In this document: piece by piece, positions 11,441 through 23,692 of the stretch
Layout: every line of letters starts with the position of its first letter
Numbering within the stretch: position 1 is the first letter of the stretch
NCBI GenBank assembly: GCA_963576725.1
Contig: OY755247.1
Span: forward strand, 17,052,526-17,116,525
Length of the DNA stretch: 64,000 nt
DNA from: Azorinus chamasolen
Lineage: Eukaryota > Mollusca > Bivalvia > Cardiida > Solecurtidae
Reading direction: 5' to 3'
The notes under the pieces: generated by a model
The model's database searches: none
Told to the model about the DNA's origin: nothing
Seen by the model: the letters and a program-made list of their open reading frames with translations, nothing else
Position numbers and translations under genes: made by a program

Positions 11441-12110
11441 TTTGTGAGCAAAATATCTAAATTTCAACCAATAACAGACCATTAGTGATCACTTGGTTAC
11501 CATGGCAACCAACACTTTTGAAACAACTGCATAATTATATATCCCTACTGACCATTTTTCCGAAAAATCTTATATGTAAATTGTGACCCATTCAGAGGAC
11601 ACCACTCCATTACCATGACAAACAAGTATTTCAAAACAACTTGACTGTGTTTGGGGTACCCAAATACCCCTAAATGCCAATTTTCAGCAAATTTGAATAT
11701 CTAAAATTTTGACCAATCAGATCCCACCATTCAGTTTCCATACCAACAAATCATTTCCAAAGACATACCAATCAATTCTGAGTGTCAAAATATCCCGACA
11801 TACCAATTTTGGGCAAAATCGAATAACATCTGAATTTGTCGAAAAAGATCTAAATTTTCTACCAATCAGAGCCACCATTCAGTTACCATGGCAACCAATT
11901 CTTTAAAAAGACCTACAAATTAGTCCTGAGTGCCAAAATATACCGTCATACCAATATTTAGCAAAATCAACCAATACATGTACTTTCGAAACCCATACAA
12001 ATTGATTTAGAGTACTAAAATATCCCATGATACCAATTTTCAGCAAAAAATCGAATGATATATAACTTCGCCAAACAATATCTTAATTTCAACCAATTAT
12101 AGCCAACCAT
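11440..12110. repeat. Degenerate tandem repeat of about 150 bp
   Basis: Recurring tracts, ACCAATCAGAGCCACCATTC, TTACCATGGCAACCAA and AAATATCCCGACATACCAAT, reappear about every 150 bp with heavy divergence (for example 11710 and 11862). Noncoding. Confidence 0.65.
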
Positions 12111-13920
12111 TTATATATGGTGATTTTCAAAAAATTAAAAGTGGGATGTACATATGCATGTATCAAGCAATATTCATATGATGTTTCATTAAGATCTGAC
12201 AATTACTTAATCTTACTGAGAAATGCATTGGACAGGTTCACGACGGAAGAAGAATTGGAAGAATCAGAATCGGAAGAAAGAATAATAAGAAAAAGAAACG
12301 GAGCAAACACAAAGTGTCCCCCTACTTCATTTTGGGATATTATTAAATACCAGGGGTGAAAATAACAGCATGCTTGTATGTTAACACAGATTAATGCTGG
12401 GGGGGGGGGGGGGGGAAGCACTAAAACACTAAAAACACAAATTTGTCAAGAATTATATTATGTAAAACATACAATAAAATAATTCCACTATATCTCTTTT
12501 ATAACTACTAACTCTCTATAATTGGAGTAATTATCCTTAAATGCTTACAACCTGGTACCAAGTCTCCTAAGACATTTCACACATTATAAACATGGATCTT
12601 AGAGAACTGAAAAGTCTATGATCAATGTTTACTATGTTTGTCACACATGATGTAAAAATATAATTATGATCTTCCAAACTCAACATAATTACTTCTGATG
12701 CATTCAGAATACAGATTGCTTTTGAGACTCAAGGATATCCATATATCTCCGGGGCGTTTCACTACGGTCCGTGCTCCTTCGTGCCGAAGGGTCGGTGCCG
12801 ACTATTTTTTTTTTTTTTAGCTTTCTTCAACTTCAACTATATATACTTAATTATGCAGTGCACTGAATATTAATTCTACGTATTTCAAATAATAAATATG
12901 GACAATATTAGTGGACAATATTAGCCAAAAAGCTCGATAAAAGGTTTTTCTAAAAACAAAAAATGCTTAAATTGAGGCCGATTTTAGTCTGTGGAATTCA
13001 TATCCGCGGATATGAGTCATACCCGTCATATCGGGTGTTTATACTGTATCTTGCAATTTCCAGCAGTCGTTATCTTCATTCCCATAGTTCGTGTGTAATG
13101 TGTAGAGATTGACGGTGTTCTGATCATTATTCATTACTGTTTCTCCGTAACGTTGTCTGTACCTATCCGACAAATTCAAGAAATGCTTGTAGATTTCAAA
13201 ATATCCGCCCGACTTTCAGAAGTCGATTACTTTCTGGGCCATTTTTACCGGCGCTCTGTGGTATATATTCGTTCGCGACCAAATTTATCATATAACGTAG
13301 CATTTTACATGGCAAAATTATTGGTAATTGAAACAGTTGCATCCGCATTTTAATAATTGACACAAATACCAAATGAAGAATTATCGATATCGTTTATCCA
13401 ACGCATTGCACTTGGAACTATATGTTTGTCTAGGGGTGTTATCAAAATCACATTTTTGGCAAAATGAAAGTAGAAATACAGGTGAAATACACCCGTAGAC
13501 AACTAAATCGTTTAATCGGCGCTACTTGATAAACATTCTGTCAACGTTAAACGATTCAAAATTTCTGCATTTGGGCTAATGAACGTATGCATTGTAAGCA
13601 TGAATTGATATTTCGTAATATAACAGTGGTCTGATTGCGCATCATGGGATATGAATTTCTTTATAAATTTGCTTGAGGCATGCCATAGGCATGCATTACT
13701 ATTAGGTTTCGGAAAGTAGTCCGAAACCTAAAAATCAGCAAGAGAAGGGTTAAGACATGTTCTACTGTATACAAGAATCACAATGATCGAATATTTTAGT
13801 GTGCACCAATTAAGCCTTATTTTGTATAACAGACATTATCATCCGTAGAATTTACGGTAGTTTCACTCATACGATCTTTTGTAACACAAGCCCCTGAATC
13901 TGTTCCCAAACACAAACTGT
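12111..13920. other. Intron 14: unclassified, with a 17-G run
   Basis: A run of 17 G at 12399-12415. From 12740 to 13740 the sequence is less AT-rich and contains small hairpins (TAGGTTTCGGA / TCCGAAACCTA at 13705-13731, GGCATGCCATAGGCATGC at 13677). It may be an old element, but I find neither its ends nor coding domains. Confidence 0.4.
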
Positions 13921-13922
13921 CC

Positions 13923-14164
13923 TTAACCTTTTCTTCATAAATGCACCTTTCTACACCTTTGCAAACAGAGTAGACCAAGATCAGATGACATCTATAGGAG
14001 TCATCTGATCAGGGTATGCTCGGTTTACTTATGGAATAATATAGATCTAATTCTATAGTTTCACTTTCCAATTAAATTCATATGTTTATAGGCAATTTTA
14101 TATATTAATCTAATATTTATGATGTCATTATTATTATATGAATATTCATGGAGTAAAGGGTTAA
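13923..14164. mobile_element. Family B hairpin MITE
   Basis: TTAACCTTTTCTTCATAAAT to GAATATTCATGGAGTAAAGG and TTAA. The interior has AACAGAGTAGACCAAGATCA, apex ATCTATAGGAG and TGATCAGGGTATGCTC. Confidence 0.8.
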
Positions 14165-14183
14165 AAGAATATCCATTTTTTTT

Positions 14184-14501
14184 TATGTATATTGAGTTCT
14201 TATTACACTACTAGAATTTTTTTTCTTACTTGACAGTTTCGGTGACTACTGTCACCTTTCTCAAAAATCCAACTGATTCCGTGGATCATCAGCTATTTCC
14301 GTCAGGGCACTTGCTGACGAAAACCGGGTCCCAGACGTGAGACAGCTTGTAGGCCCCCGGTTTTCGTCAGCAAGTGCGCTGACGGAAATAGCCGATGATC
14401 CACGGAATCAGTTGGATTTTTGAGAAAAGTGACAGTAGTCACCGAAACAGTCAAGTAAGAAATTTTTTTTCTAGTAGTGTAATAAGAACTCAATATACAT
14501 A
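14184..14501. repeat. 318-bp near-perfect palindrome
   Basis: The left arm starts TATGTATATTGAGTTCTTAT. The right arm ends with its inverse ATAAGAACTCAATATACATA. Arms are about 142 bp with only a few mismatches and a spacer of about 35 bp near 14328-14362. No open frame. It could be a fold-back MITE; I see no other copy in the window. Confidence 0.85.
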
Positions 14502-14703
14502 TGGACTTACCTACTAAAAGAACTCTTTCAAGGATATATCCATTTTTGCCGGGTAACCCCTCAATGAGTTAATATTCATGTATTTTATGAATTTAAATTG
14601 CCTAAACCCTTTATTGCATGAATATTCATGCAAGACATAACACCCTTTTTGACATGACACTGGGTGTGTTTCATACATTGCAGTCAGTACTAGTGATACA
14701 TAC

Positions 14704-14836
14704 CTTTATAGTCCTCTTCCAATCTACCTTCTGGCAGTCTGAGAGCGAACTCGTGGTCCATCCCCCTGTACATGAGGTGTTTGTCAGTGGAGGACTTTTG
14801 CAGACTGTAACTGACCTCGTACATCAGAGGCACATG
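14704..14836 (-). CDS. Polycystin-1/PKDREJ-like gene, exon 14 (REJ region)
   Basis: 133 bp, starting in phase 0 after ATTTGATAG and ending AAAG|GTATGT. It encodes HVPLMYEVSYSLQKSS and, further on, FALRLPEGRLEEDYK. The PL.YEVSY motif directly continues EWKDE of exon 13. Together they form the conserved W-D-x-x-x-PL-Y segment of REJ domains, so the join is supported by both phase and family pattern. It ends with one base of a codon. REJ regions are extracellular in polycystin-1 family proteins. Confidence 0.85.
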
Positions 14837-14881
14837 CTATCAAATATAAAGCTAATATTATATGGGCTGTTGAATAATCAT

Positions 14882-15344
14882 TTAACCCTTTACTCCATAA
14901 ATACGCCTTTCTACAGCCTTTGCAAACAGAGTAGACCCAGATCAGACAGCTCCTATAGGATCAGGGTCTGCTCTGTTTGGTAATGATATAATATAGATAG
15001 GATTCTATAATTTCCACCATGGCCACCAATTATTGTCTCCATATGCTATTGTAACAATAATTAATCTAAATAATACTTATGATGTCATTATTTTTCACAG
15101 GAATATTCATGGAGTAAAGGGTTAAGCCATAATGACTACAAAAATCATTTTGCTGAATTTTTATTATGGCATCAAGAAAAATATAGTTTTCACCATAGCA
15201 GAAACTGTAAAACATATTCTATGTTATTTCCAAAGCAAACAGAGCTGACTCTGATGAGACGCCTCGCCTCCTACAGGCGTTGTCTGATCTGGGTTTTCTG
15301 TATGTGAAGATGCCAAAAGTCGTCTCTATGGAATAAAGGGTTAA
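14882..15344. repeat. Two adjacent family B-type MITEs in opposite orientation
   Basis: Copy 1 at 14882-15125 runs from TTAACCCTTTACTCC to GGAGTAAAGGGTTAA. Copy 2 at 15122-15344 shares that TTAA and is reversed (AAGCAAACAGAGCTGACTCT, then GGAATAAAGGGTTAA). The apex of copy 1 is shortened to GCTCCTATAGGATC. Confidence 0.75.
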
Positions 15345-15458
15345 CCCATTACACCATAAATACCCCTTTCTATGGCTTTGTAAACAGAGTAGACCCTGAT
15401 TAGACGGCTCCTATAGGAGCCATTTGATCAGAGTCCTTCTCTGTTTGACTTACAAAAC

Positions 15459-16722
15459 TACAGTCTAATCGCGATACTACGAATCGGGACTGGGTCGGGC
15501 CGATTTTTCGTAGTTTCGCATTTTCGTATTAATGCATCTTTAGGATACGAACTAATTTCCACAAACCTTTTCTCGGTTTCATAGTGAATGCATACACATA
15601 CCATACATCGATATTGTATTGGTCATTATATGTAATAATATTGTCGCAATTTACTGTTGCATAATAAAGATATTCCTGTACATGTTTGTGTTATATTTAA
15701 TATATTCTATGCCTTGTTTGACAATCTACTCACATTCCCGTTTACTACAGTGTACATTAATGATTTTGTATCACACGCCAGCGGCCTCATGCAAGAGGTG
15801 GTCAAATCATAATGTGTAATGTCATATGCCAGTGCATAACGGGTTATGTAAAAAACATGAACCACGCAATGTCAGCTCACAAAACTCTAGATAGGAGGGA
15901 GTAAACGAGTCATTTCCAAAGATTCTGTTCGTTCCTTGTCATCAAACCATATTCTGTGACTATTCTTTCGAACGTGAAGTGACAACCTAGAATTTGGTGA
16001 CAGCATAAGGATTTTAGTATTTATATGCTCCCTTTAACTAGAGACATGAACTCGAACTTTCTGGCAATCCATAAGGGTTATGTATAAAACAAGAAACGAA
16101 TCAATACATTCATATTTTTATTTAGGAATAAAAAATTGCATAGAAAACTGTGATATCGTTTATATGCGTATAGAAGCAGTGTAGACACAGGTTTAATGAC
16201 CAGTGTAACTGTTGCAAGTTTTATATGCTATGAGACATTGACTACAAACAAACACGTCAGTATGCCTGTATGCTAATCATTTATAACACGATGTGTGTGA
16301 AAACATAATTGTGCATAATTGCACAATACAAGCTTTAATCATTTGCAACATTTGATATGTAGTTAGTATAATCCTGTCACAAACAAACACGGGTGCTGAT
16401 CATAACACGCTACGTGTTATCGGACAGGCCAGATGTGTCAACAATGGATAATTATGCTGACTGGAGCGATGAATGTCTCTCAGAAGTGTGAAAACATCGC
16501 ACAGGTGAGATTCGTAAAAATGCATCTTTTTGCTACTGTTTTTGTGTTTAAGGGACTACGAAAACCTCTCGCAATAACGTGTTTTTCGTAGTTTCGCATT
16601 TTCGTACTTTTGCATCTTTTTGCAATTGAAACAAGAACAAAATCGGCCGGGACCTGGGGTGTTATTCGTAGCAAACCGGTATTTCGTTCGAACGTGATCC
16701 GTAGTATCGTGATTAGACTGTA
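15459..16722. mobile_element. Element X, 1.26-kb non-autonomous TIR transposon
   Basis: Begins TACAGTCTAATCGCGATACT and ends with the near inverse AGTATCGTGATTAGACTGTA. The subterminal tract TTTTCGTAGTTTCGCATTTT recurs near both ends. No transposase frame is visible. The TA at 16721-16722 is shared with element Y. Confidence 0.8.
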
Positions 16723-17700
16723 CACTGGAGATCCGTTATAACGCGGACCGTTTTACCGCAGTATCCGATATAACGCGGGTAGTCTGTGTCGCCGAATTTT
16801 TTTTTGTAAATACCTTATTTATAATATGATCGAATATCGCAATGAAACATAAAATAAACTTAGGTAAACTTATCCGCCCGCAGCAGGCTAAAGGATAAAA
16901 ACAAACACCGGTCCCTACATAAACAATTGAAAGACAATCTTACGTGTGAAAAACTGACAACTATCAACTCGTATATATGCCGCCATGAATGTAATACACA
17001 CAGCTGATTACCGGCGCGTACCATGCACATGATGCCCGAATAACACGGGAACCAGTAAAATCTTAACTGCATAACTTTCGTTACAAATTAATTGTGTGTA
17101 TAATTGAGATGCGCGTGTACTGAATTTTTTCACTGTCAAAGCCACAAAAGTTCGCACTTTAATTATGAAAAACAAACATCATTAGAAATCTAAACCCCTA
17201 AATCAGTGCGGGGTTGGAGGTTATATGCTAATACAGAAAAGGGTGTGTACCCTTTGACCAATCAAATGAAATATAAAACCCCAACAAATCACACGCGACA
17301 TCACATGTGACCTTTCATTTTCTGAAAACAGTGACAGCCATGTTTATTGTTTTACAGAGCAGAACCGTTTAATCGGATTAGGGGTTTGACAGGCCCAGAG
17401 GCAATTATATCCCGTCAACAGGCTTGTTTTATGAAATATACTTGGTTGCTTGAAATCATACTCGATTTAATTTGTAATTTTGTATAATTACGTTGAACCT
17501 TTCCAGTACGTGAGTGGGCGGGGAAACAAAGTAAACAAGTCAGTTTCGGTCGAAATTAGTTTATTTTAGGATGATGGGGGTTTATGTAAGTTTATGTAAG
17601 TACCCAGATAAAAAAAAAACCGTTATAACGCGGTTCCGTATATAACGCGGGTTGAGTTTTTTGTCCCCCGAGACCCGCGTTATAACGGATCTCCAGTGTA
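16721..17700. mobile_element. Element Y, 0.98-kb non-autonomous TIR transposon (copy 1)
   Basis: Begins TACACTGGAGATCCGTTATA and ends with the inverse TATAACGGATCTCCAGTGTA. Several ATATAACGCGGGT-like subterminal copies occur. No coding domain. A reversed second copy is at 51709-53540. Confidence 0.85.
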
Positions 17701-17839
17701 TATAGATCTGATTCTACAGTTTCTGTCATGACCAAAAATTCCTGTGTGCGTGTGCTATTATAATAAATTAATCTAATCAATATTCATGACATTGTTACTT
17801 TGTACATGAATATTCATGGAGGAAAGGGTTAAATGAAAT

Positions 17840-18685
17840 TGGGGAACAAGAGGGTCATGATGGCACTAAATTACTCATGGGAGAACACCATCAATCCAAA
17901 TACTAGAATCTCAGAAAACCTGAAAAAAGAAACATATGTCTCCCCCACCAATGACAACAGATGTCAAGTTTTGATAAATGAGTACTATGCAATTTTTCAT
18001 CATTCAATGGGAGATAACTCTGTGAACAAGAGGGCCATGATGGCTCTAAATCGCTCACCTGGTTACTATAGACTTATGCATACACTGTATTTCTATGTAA
18101 AAATAAGTCAGCTTCAGATTGGGGCCAATATGAAACCAAGGGCCATAATTTTAGGCCTGGAGGTTAAAATTTGAACAATCTTAATAAAGGAACATTAGGT
18201 GATGCTTCATATAAATTTCAAAGGTCTGGGCCTTACAATTTCACAGAAGGAGATTTTTAAAGATTTTCCTATGAAAAACTGATAAGCCCAGGGCGGGGCC
18301 ATTTTGGTCCAGGGTCATATTTTGAACAATCTTGGTAGAAAACCATTGGATGATACTACATACCAAATTTCAAAGGTTTAGGCCTTACAGTTTCGGAGAA
18401 GATTTTTAAAGACTTACCTATAAAAAACTGATAAGCCATGGGGCGGGGCCACTTTTGGCCTTGGGCTCACAATTTGAACAATCTTAGTAGAAAATCATTA
18501 GATGATGCTACATACCAAATATCAAAGGTCTAGGCCTGACAATTTCGGAGTAGAAGATTTTTAAAGATTTTTTAAAAAAACAACCTGATAAGCCATTTGA
18601 AAAAATTGTGGACTACGAACGACTGACGCCGGACACAGGGCGATCACAAAAGCTCACCTTGGAACTTAGTGCCAGGTGAGCTAAA
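17840..18685. repeat. Interspersed repeat W (copy 1)
   Basis: Opens AACAAGAGGGTCATGATGGC, with a second opening at 18023. It contains about three degenerate internal units built around GGGCGGGGCCA, AACAATCTTGGTAGAAAA and AGATTTTTAAAGA, and ends CCAGGTGAGCTAAAAAT. The start motif GCTCACCTGG and the end motif CCAGGTGAGC are inverted. Noncoding. The encoded frames are shadows. Confidence 0.65.
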
Positions 18686-18689
18686 AATA

Positions 18690-19374
18690 ATGGAACCAGA
18701 TCATCCTGGCAATATGCAGAACTACACTTCACGGTGATCACTGCTGTAAAGTTTAATTGAAATCTGCCCAGCTGTTTTTGAGAAGTGCAGACAAAGTTTG
18801 AGACAGACAGACAAACAGACCGACGGACCAAAAGACTGATCAACCAACAGATGGATAGACAAAAAGACAGAAAGTACAAAGTCATATGTTTCCCTCCCCA
18901 CTATGTGGTCCATGAATATTCATGTAGGAATTAATTTTTGAATGTAATAACCCTTTCCTCCATAAATACGCCTTTCTACGCCTCTGTAAAAAAACACTTC
19001 TTGAAACCATTGTGATAAATAGAGCATTTGCTCCTATAGGAGCAAATGCTCTATTTATCACAATGGTTTCATACTACAAAATCCTAAATTTTTACTTTTT
19101 TGTAAATGCTCCTTTTGGGTAGATTCATTCAAAGAGGTTGGGTCTAAAAATAGTCTATGTTAAAATTCATGGCGGAGAATGAAAAACAGTTGTAGCCAAT
19201 GTGCAGCAAATGATATCTGAAATATGTCTAAATTACCGCGTACAACAAAATCTCTTGTCGCCAATGTGCGGCAAATGATATCTGAAATATATCTAAATCC
19301 CTGTACAATAGAATCTCTTGCCCGACACGTCAATTAAGTCCGACCCTCTAATTTGAAACAATGATGAAAAGGAA
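18690..19374. other. Intron 13: low-complexity stretch, family A MITE and a local duplication
   Basis: GACAGACAGACAAACAGACC low-complexity run at 18800-18870. Family A at about 18949-19165. Then a duplicated tract, GCAAATGATATCTGAAATAT, occurs at 19206 and 19271. Confidence 0.6.
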
Positions 19375-19584
19375 TACAGTAAAACCTCTCTATAATGGCC
19401 ACTAAACTGGGTTAATGAGTTGGTATTTAGGGCAGGTGGGTACTTAAAGCAAGGTGAAAGTAAAACAGAACGCTCCTATAGGAGCATTCTGTTTTACTTT
19501 CACCTTGCTTTAAGTACCCACCTGCCTTTGACACAAAATACTTTGGATTTAATTTAGTGGCTGTTGAAGAGAGGTTTTACTGTA
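19375..19584. mobile_element. Family E palindromic MITE
   Basis: TACAGTAAAACCTCTCTATA to GAAGAGAGGTTTTACTGTA. The arms GCAAGGTGAAAGTAAAACAG and inverse surround GCTCCTATAGGAGC and are nearly perfect. Confidence 0.9.
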
Positions 19585-20759
19585 GACTCAGATACACTAG
19601 ATACATGTGATCATAAAACTTTCCTGGCACTGACAATGGGGAACAGAACACACTTTGACATGAAATTTAGCATAATGCTTGCTAGAGAAGTAAGAGTATG
19701 ACATCTGAAATCTGCATGATTTCTGCTGATACTAATTGACAGCATATAATATTTAAATATACATGATATTTTCAAGTAAAAAGTAAGCGTATGATATTTG
19801 GATTTGACTATATAGACCATACAATATCCCTCATTAAATATATCATGTTTTGATAAATCAAAGGCACATAACTCTATATCTACAACTCCAACTTTGCCCA
19901 TACTGCAACTGGCAGGTAGATCACAGCCGTTGTGACCTGGGTCTACTTATTTTGTAAAGGAATAAAATTTGTATGAGGATTTGTGAAGAAATAAAGGTGC
20001 CATTGTTAACAAGGTAAAACATACAATTTATTTCATAATTCAAAGGGACATTACTCAATATCTACATGTTCCATTTTGTATCAAATTTGACAATGATCCT
20101 GTTGTCACACACAATTTTTTTGTGAATATGACAAGGATCTGAGTAGAAATCCCTTTCCTTCATATAACGCATTTCCATTCCAAGCAAACAGAGTAGACCC
20201 AGATCAGACGGCTCCTCTTTGGAGCCACCTGCTGATCATGGTCTGCTCTGTTTGCTTTTGACATGATAGAGATTGGATTCTACAGTTCTTGTCAAAGCAA
20301 ACAATTTTCTTTGAAAAGTTTACATTATAGAAGTTCAGCTATTAAATATTCATGCCATAATTTCTTACATGAACATTGAACAGGGAAAGGGTTAACACAC
20401 TAAAGCATGCCATTTATTTGATAATTCAAGGAAACATAACTCTGACATAATCATCCGATTATGCCCATAATCAAACTCAGCCTATACCTACCCTGTATCT
20501 TATGCCCATACATATTAACCTTTTCCCTGTTGCATATTCGTGGTAAAAAATAATTACATCATGAGTATTAATTAGATTATTTTTTATAATGGCATATGAA
20601 CACATGAAAGTTTGGCTCAGATAGAAACTGTAGAGCCAGATCTATATCATATTACATGCAAATAGAGCAGATCCTACATGTACATGAATATTTATGGGGT
20701 AAAGTATTAAGTTATGGGGTAAAGTATAAGTGTTGTCATACTACTGTAAAAGGCAATAC
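19585..20759. other. Intron 13 proximal part: C/B-type MITEs and unassigned sequence
   Basis: 19585-20150 shows nothing recognisable. A family C/B copy spans about 20150-20394, with AACAGAGTAGACCCAGATCA and CATGGTCTGCTCTGTTTGC. Degraded B/D sequence spans 20518-20710, with a short duplicated GTTATGGGGTAAAGTA at its end. Confidence 0.5.
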
Positions 20760-20899
20760 CTCGTCTTTCCATTCTTTGCAGATGATGTTGAACTCTGTTT
20801 CCATGGCTATACCAGACTGGGGGTCAATAGTGCACCTACCATGCACAGGACTCTCGTTGACAGTGAAGGTGGATTTTGCATAACCTTCTATCCCTCTAT
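20760..20899 (-). CDS. Polycystin-1/PKDREJ-like gene, exon 13 (core of the REJ domain)
   Basis: 140 bp. Acceptor GTGTTGCAG; donor GACGAG|GTATTG. It reads STFTVNESPVHGRCTIDPQS and then GIAMETEFNIICKEWKDE. This is the most diagnostic exon: the pattern N-x-x-P-x-x-G-x-C-x-(I/V)-x-P-x-x-G-x-A, followed by T-x-F-x-(I/L)-x-C-x-x-W-x-D, is the signature of REJ domains in polycystin-1, PKDREJ and sea urchin egg-jelly receptors. The two cysteines are the conserved pair. Its first two bases complete an Asp codon with exon 12. Confidence 0.92.
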
Positions 20900-20914
20900 C
20901 TGCAACACATAATT

Positions 20915-22162
20915 TAACCCTTAACACCACGAATATTCATAAAAGAAATAATGACATCATGAATATTAATCAGCTTGTTTTTTATAATGACATATGATTT
21001 TTTGGCAAGACAGAAACCAGATGTAAATTATATTATACGCAAAAAGAGCAGACCCTGATCAGATGGCTCCAATAGAAGCCATCTGATCTGGATATACTCT
21101 GTTTGAAAAGTTGTAGAAAGGCGTCTTTATGAAGTAAATGGTTAACGTTTTCCTTCATTCAAATGCTTTTTCATGTCTTTGCAAACAAGCAGATCCAGAT
21201 TCGATGGCTCCTATAAGGAGCAGTCTGATTAGGGTATGCTTTGTTTGCTTATGGAATGATAAGATCTGATTCTACAGTTTCTGAAATGGCACACAAATTT
21301 CTTGTTCATAAATTTTGCATTTATAAAAGTTCAGTTAACCCATTATTCCATAAATATGCCATTAAAACCTCTTCAAACACATAGGACCAAGATCAGACGG
21401 CTCCTGTAGGAGCAGTCTGATCTGGGTCTGCTCTGTTTACTTATGACATAATACAGACATGATTCTAGAGTTTCTGCCATGGCCAAACATTCTTGTGTTC
21501 ATGTGCCATGATAGAAATTAATATAATTAATGTCAATTGGGTTTTTATTTCTTACACCAATATTCATGGAGTAAAAGGTTAACCCTTTCCCTCATAGGCT
21601 ATTTTTAGATACAACCTCTTTGAATCAATCTACCGAAAAGGAGCATTAAGTAGAGAAAAGGAAAATTTCAGAATTCTGTAATTTGAAACCATTGTGATAA
21701 ATAGAGCATTTGCTCCTATAGGAGCAAATGCTCTATTTATCACAATGGCTTCACAAAGTGACTTTTACAGAGTCGTCAAAATGAGGGAAAGGGTTAACTG
21801 GTTGTAATAACTCATCATACAAATGTGACATGAGGATCAAACATTAAACCTCAACCAAGATTTAAAGTTGTCAGATTTTGTAAATACTTTAAACCATTCC
21901 CTCATATTGATGCATTTTGGTATCTCTGTAAAAGTCACTTGTTGAAACCATTTTGATAAAAAACATTTGCTTCATAGGAGAAAATACTCTATTATGACAA
22001 TGGTTCCAAGAGCATTTGCTCCATAGGTGCAAACGCTCTATTTATCACAATGGTTCAAAAACTGCACAATTCTAAAATTTTCCTTATTTTCTAGAAAATG
22101 TTCCTTTTCAGTAGATTTATTCAAAGAGGTTGGATCTAAAAATAGGCTATGAGGTAATGAGC
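20915..22162. repeat. Intron 12 MITE cluster
   Basis: Family B/D about 20917-21144, B 21141-21335, B 21332-21584, A reversed at 21581-21799, and a degraded A with a partly duplicated hairpin at 21893-22160. Identified by TTAACCC ends, GAGCATTTGCTCC or GACCCTGATCAGA hairpins, and GTAGATTTATTCAAAGAGG. Confidence 0.7.
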
Positions 22163-22425
22163 TCAGACTGTAGTTATAGTAAATTTGTATCAAGCCTGTG
22201 ATATGTATTACAATGATTCTTGTAAAGATATACTGAACAGGGAACATTTGTATAACTGTAGTTATAATACATTTGTATCAAGTGTGTGAATTGTATTGCA
22301 ATGATTCTTGTAAAGATATACTGAACAGGGAACATTTGTATAACTGTAGTTATAATACATTTGTATCAAGTGTGTGAATTGTATTGCAATGATTCTTGTA
22401 AAGATATACTGAACAGGGAACATTT
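22163..22425. repeat. 88-bp tandem repeat, about three units
   Basis: CTGAACAGGGAACATTTGTA recurs with a period of 88 bp (GGAACATTT at 22241, 22329 and 22417). The last two units are almost identical and the first diverges, suggesting a recent extra duplication. It lies 87 bp from exon 12, in the intron. Confidence 0.9.
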
Positions 22426-22511
22426 CTTGGGAACACACTCTGTTTCATTTTAGTGCCCCCTCCCAAGAATTCTTCAAATGATTTGACATAAAGTTTGTAA
22501 AAATGCCATAC

Positions 22512-22733
22512 CTTCATCAAACAGCCTGGCTTGTATGATGTATGTCCAGCCCTGCTTGAGGACACCAGGTTTAATGACCAGTGACTGGCCATTCAGACCA
22601 GTCTTCGTTTCGGATTCCTGCAGGAAAGCAAACGCTGGCTGCTGCTCAAGGATGTTATACTTTCGCTCCTTGTCCCGTCGTTCACCAAGGAGTTGGTCAG
22701 CAGGAGAACGAGTTGGGTCCGGTGATATATACT
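22512..22733 (-). CDS. Polycystin-1/PKDREJ-like gene, exon 12 (REJ region)
   Basis: 222 bp. Acceptor CTATTTTTAG; donor GATGAAG|GTATGG. It reads EYISPDPTRSPADQLLGERR at the start and LVIKPGVLKQGWTYIIQARL near the end. The L-x-I-x-x-x-x-L-x-x-G-x-x-Y pattern is the beta-strand pair that precedes the N-x-x-P-x-x-G-x-C motif in REJ domains, so it sits correctly just before exon 13. The first half is polar and has no recognised motif. It begins with two bases and ends with one base of split codons, matching exons 11 and 13. Confidence 0.9.
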
Positions 22734-23692
22734 CTAAAAATAGTAACAAATAAAAACTGTTTAACATGCTACAATAACAGTTAATAATTTTTTACCACAT
22801 TGTGGTTACCCCTTTGCTCCAAGAACATTCATGTAAGACATGATGACACAGGCTATTTTTAGATCCAACCACTTTGAATAAATCTCCCTAAAAGGAGCGT
22901 TAACTGGAGAAAAGGAATTTTTTTTAGAATTTTGTAGTTTGAAACCATTGGGCTAAACAGAGCATTTTGCTCCTATAGGAGCAAATGCTCTATTTATCAC
23001 AATGGTTTCAACAGGTGATTTTAACAGAGGCGTAGTTATGGAGAAAGGGTTAAACGTTCCATGTTCAATATTTGAGAAATTATGACATCATGAATATTTA
23101 TTAGCTGAAGTTTAATAATGTATTATTATTATCAGTTTTTAACCCTTTACTCCATGAATATTCATGTAAGAAATAATGACATCTTAAATATCATTTAGAA
23201 TAACTGTTATAATAGTGCATAGGACGTAGGGATTTTTGGCCATGTCAGAAACCGGATCTATATTATATCATAAGAAAACAGAGCAGATAATGACCAGACG
23301 CCTCCTTCAGCAGCCATCTGATCTAGGTGCAGAAATGCATATTTATGAAGTAAAGGGTTAACTCTTCACCAGTTTGACACATTTGCTGAGTATAGACCTG
23401 GATCAGAGGCTCATCTAGGAGCTGTCTGATCAAGGTTTGTTCTGCCTGCTTATGAAATGATAAAACATCCTACTCTACTTTTCTGTCATGATCAAAAAGT
23501 CCTTGTTTACAAGGTCACTATAACAATCTGGGTAATTAATTAATAGTCATATAATTTTTTTACATGAATATCCTTCAGGTAAAGAGTTAAGACAAGTGGA
23601 CACTTAACACAGGGTGAAAGTATTTCACAAAGCTCCTCTTTCTACCAGCATTAAGCAGTCACCAGCATAAAAAGTTGTCAATTCTTTGCTAC
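22734..23692. repeat. Intron 11 distal part: MITE cluster
   Basis: A family A copy at about 22850-23055 carries the perfect apex TTGCTCCTATAGGAGCAAAT. B/D copies lie at 23055-23140, 23137-23362 and 23360-23592, and a family E-like remnant at 23592-23692. Confidence 0.65.

Larger units (their letters stand above)
15342..17832. mobile_element. Family B MITE split by two adjoining TIR transposons (X and Y)
   Basis: The left half TTAACCCATTACACC...CTTACAAAAC ends at 15458. The right half TATAGATCTGATTCTACAG...GGAGGAAAGGGTTAA begins at 17701. Together they reconstitute one family B copy. Confidence 0.8.

Noticed and set aside
22350..22592. Alternative frame over exon 12
   Set aside because: The overlapping frame starts inside the exon and runs into the 88-bp repeat. 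The frame reading LVIKPGVLKQGWTYI is the one compatible with exons 11 and 13 and with the REJ pattern.
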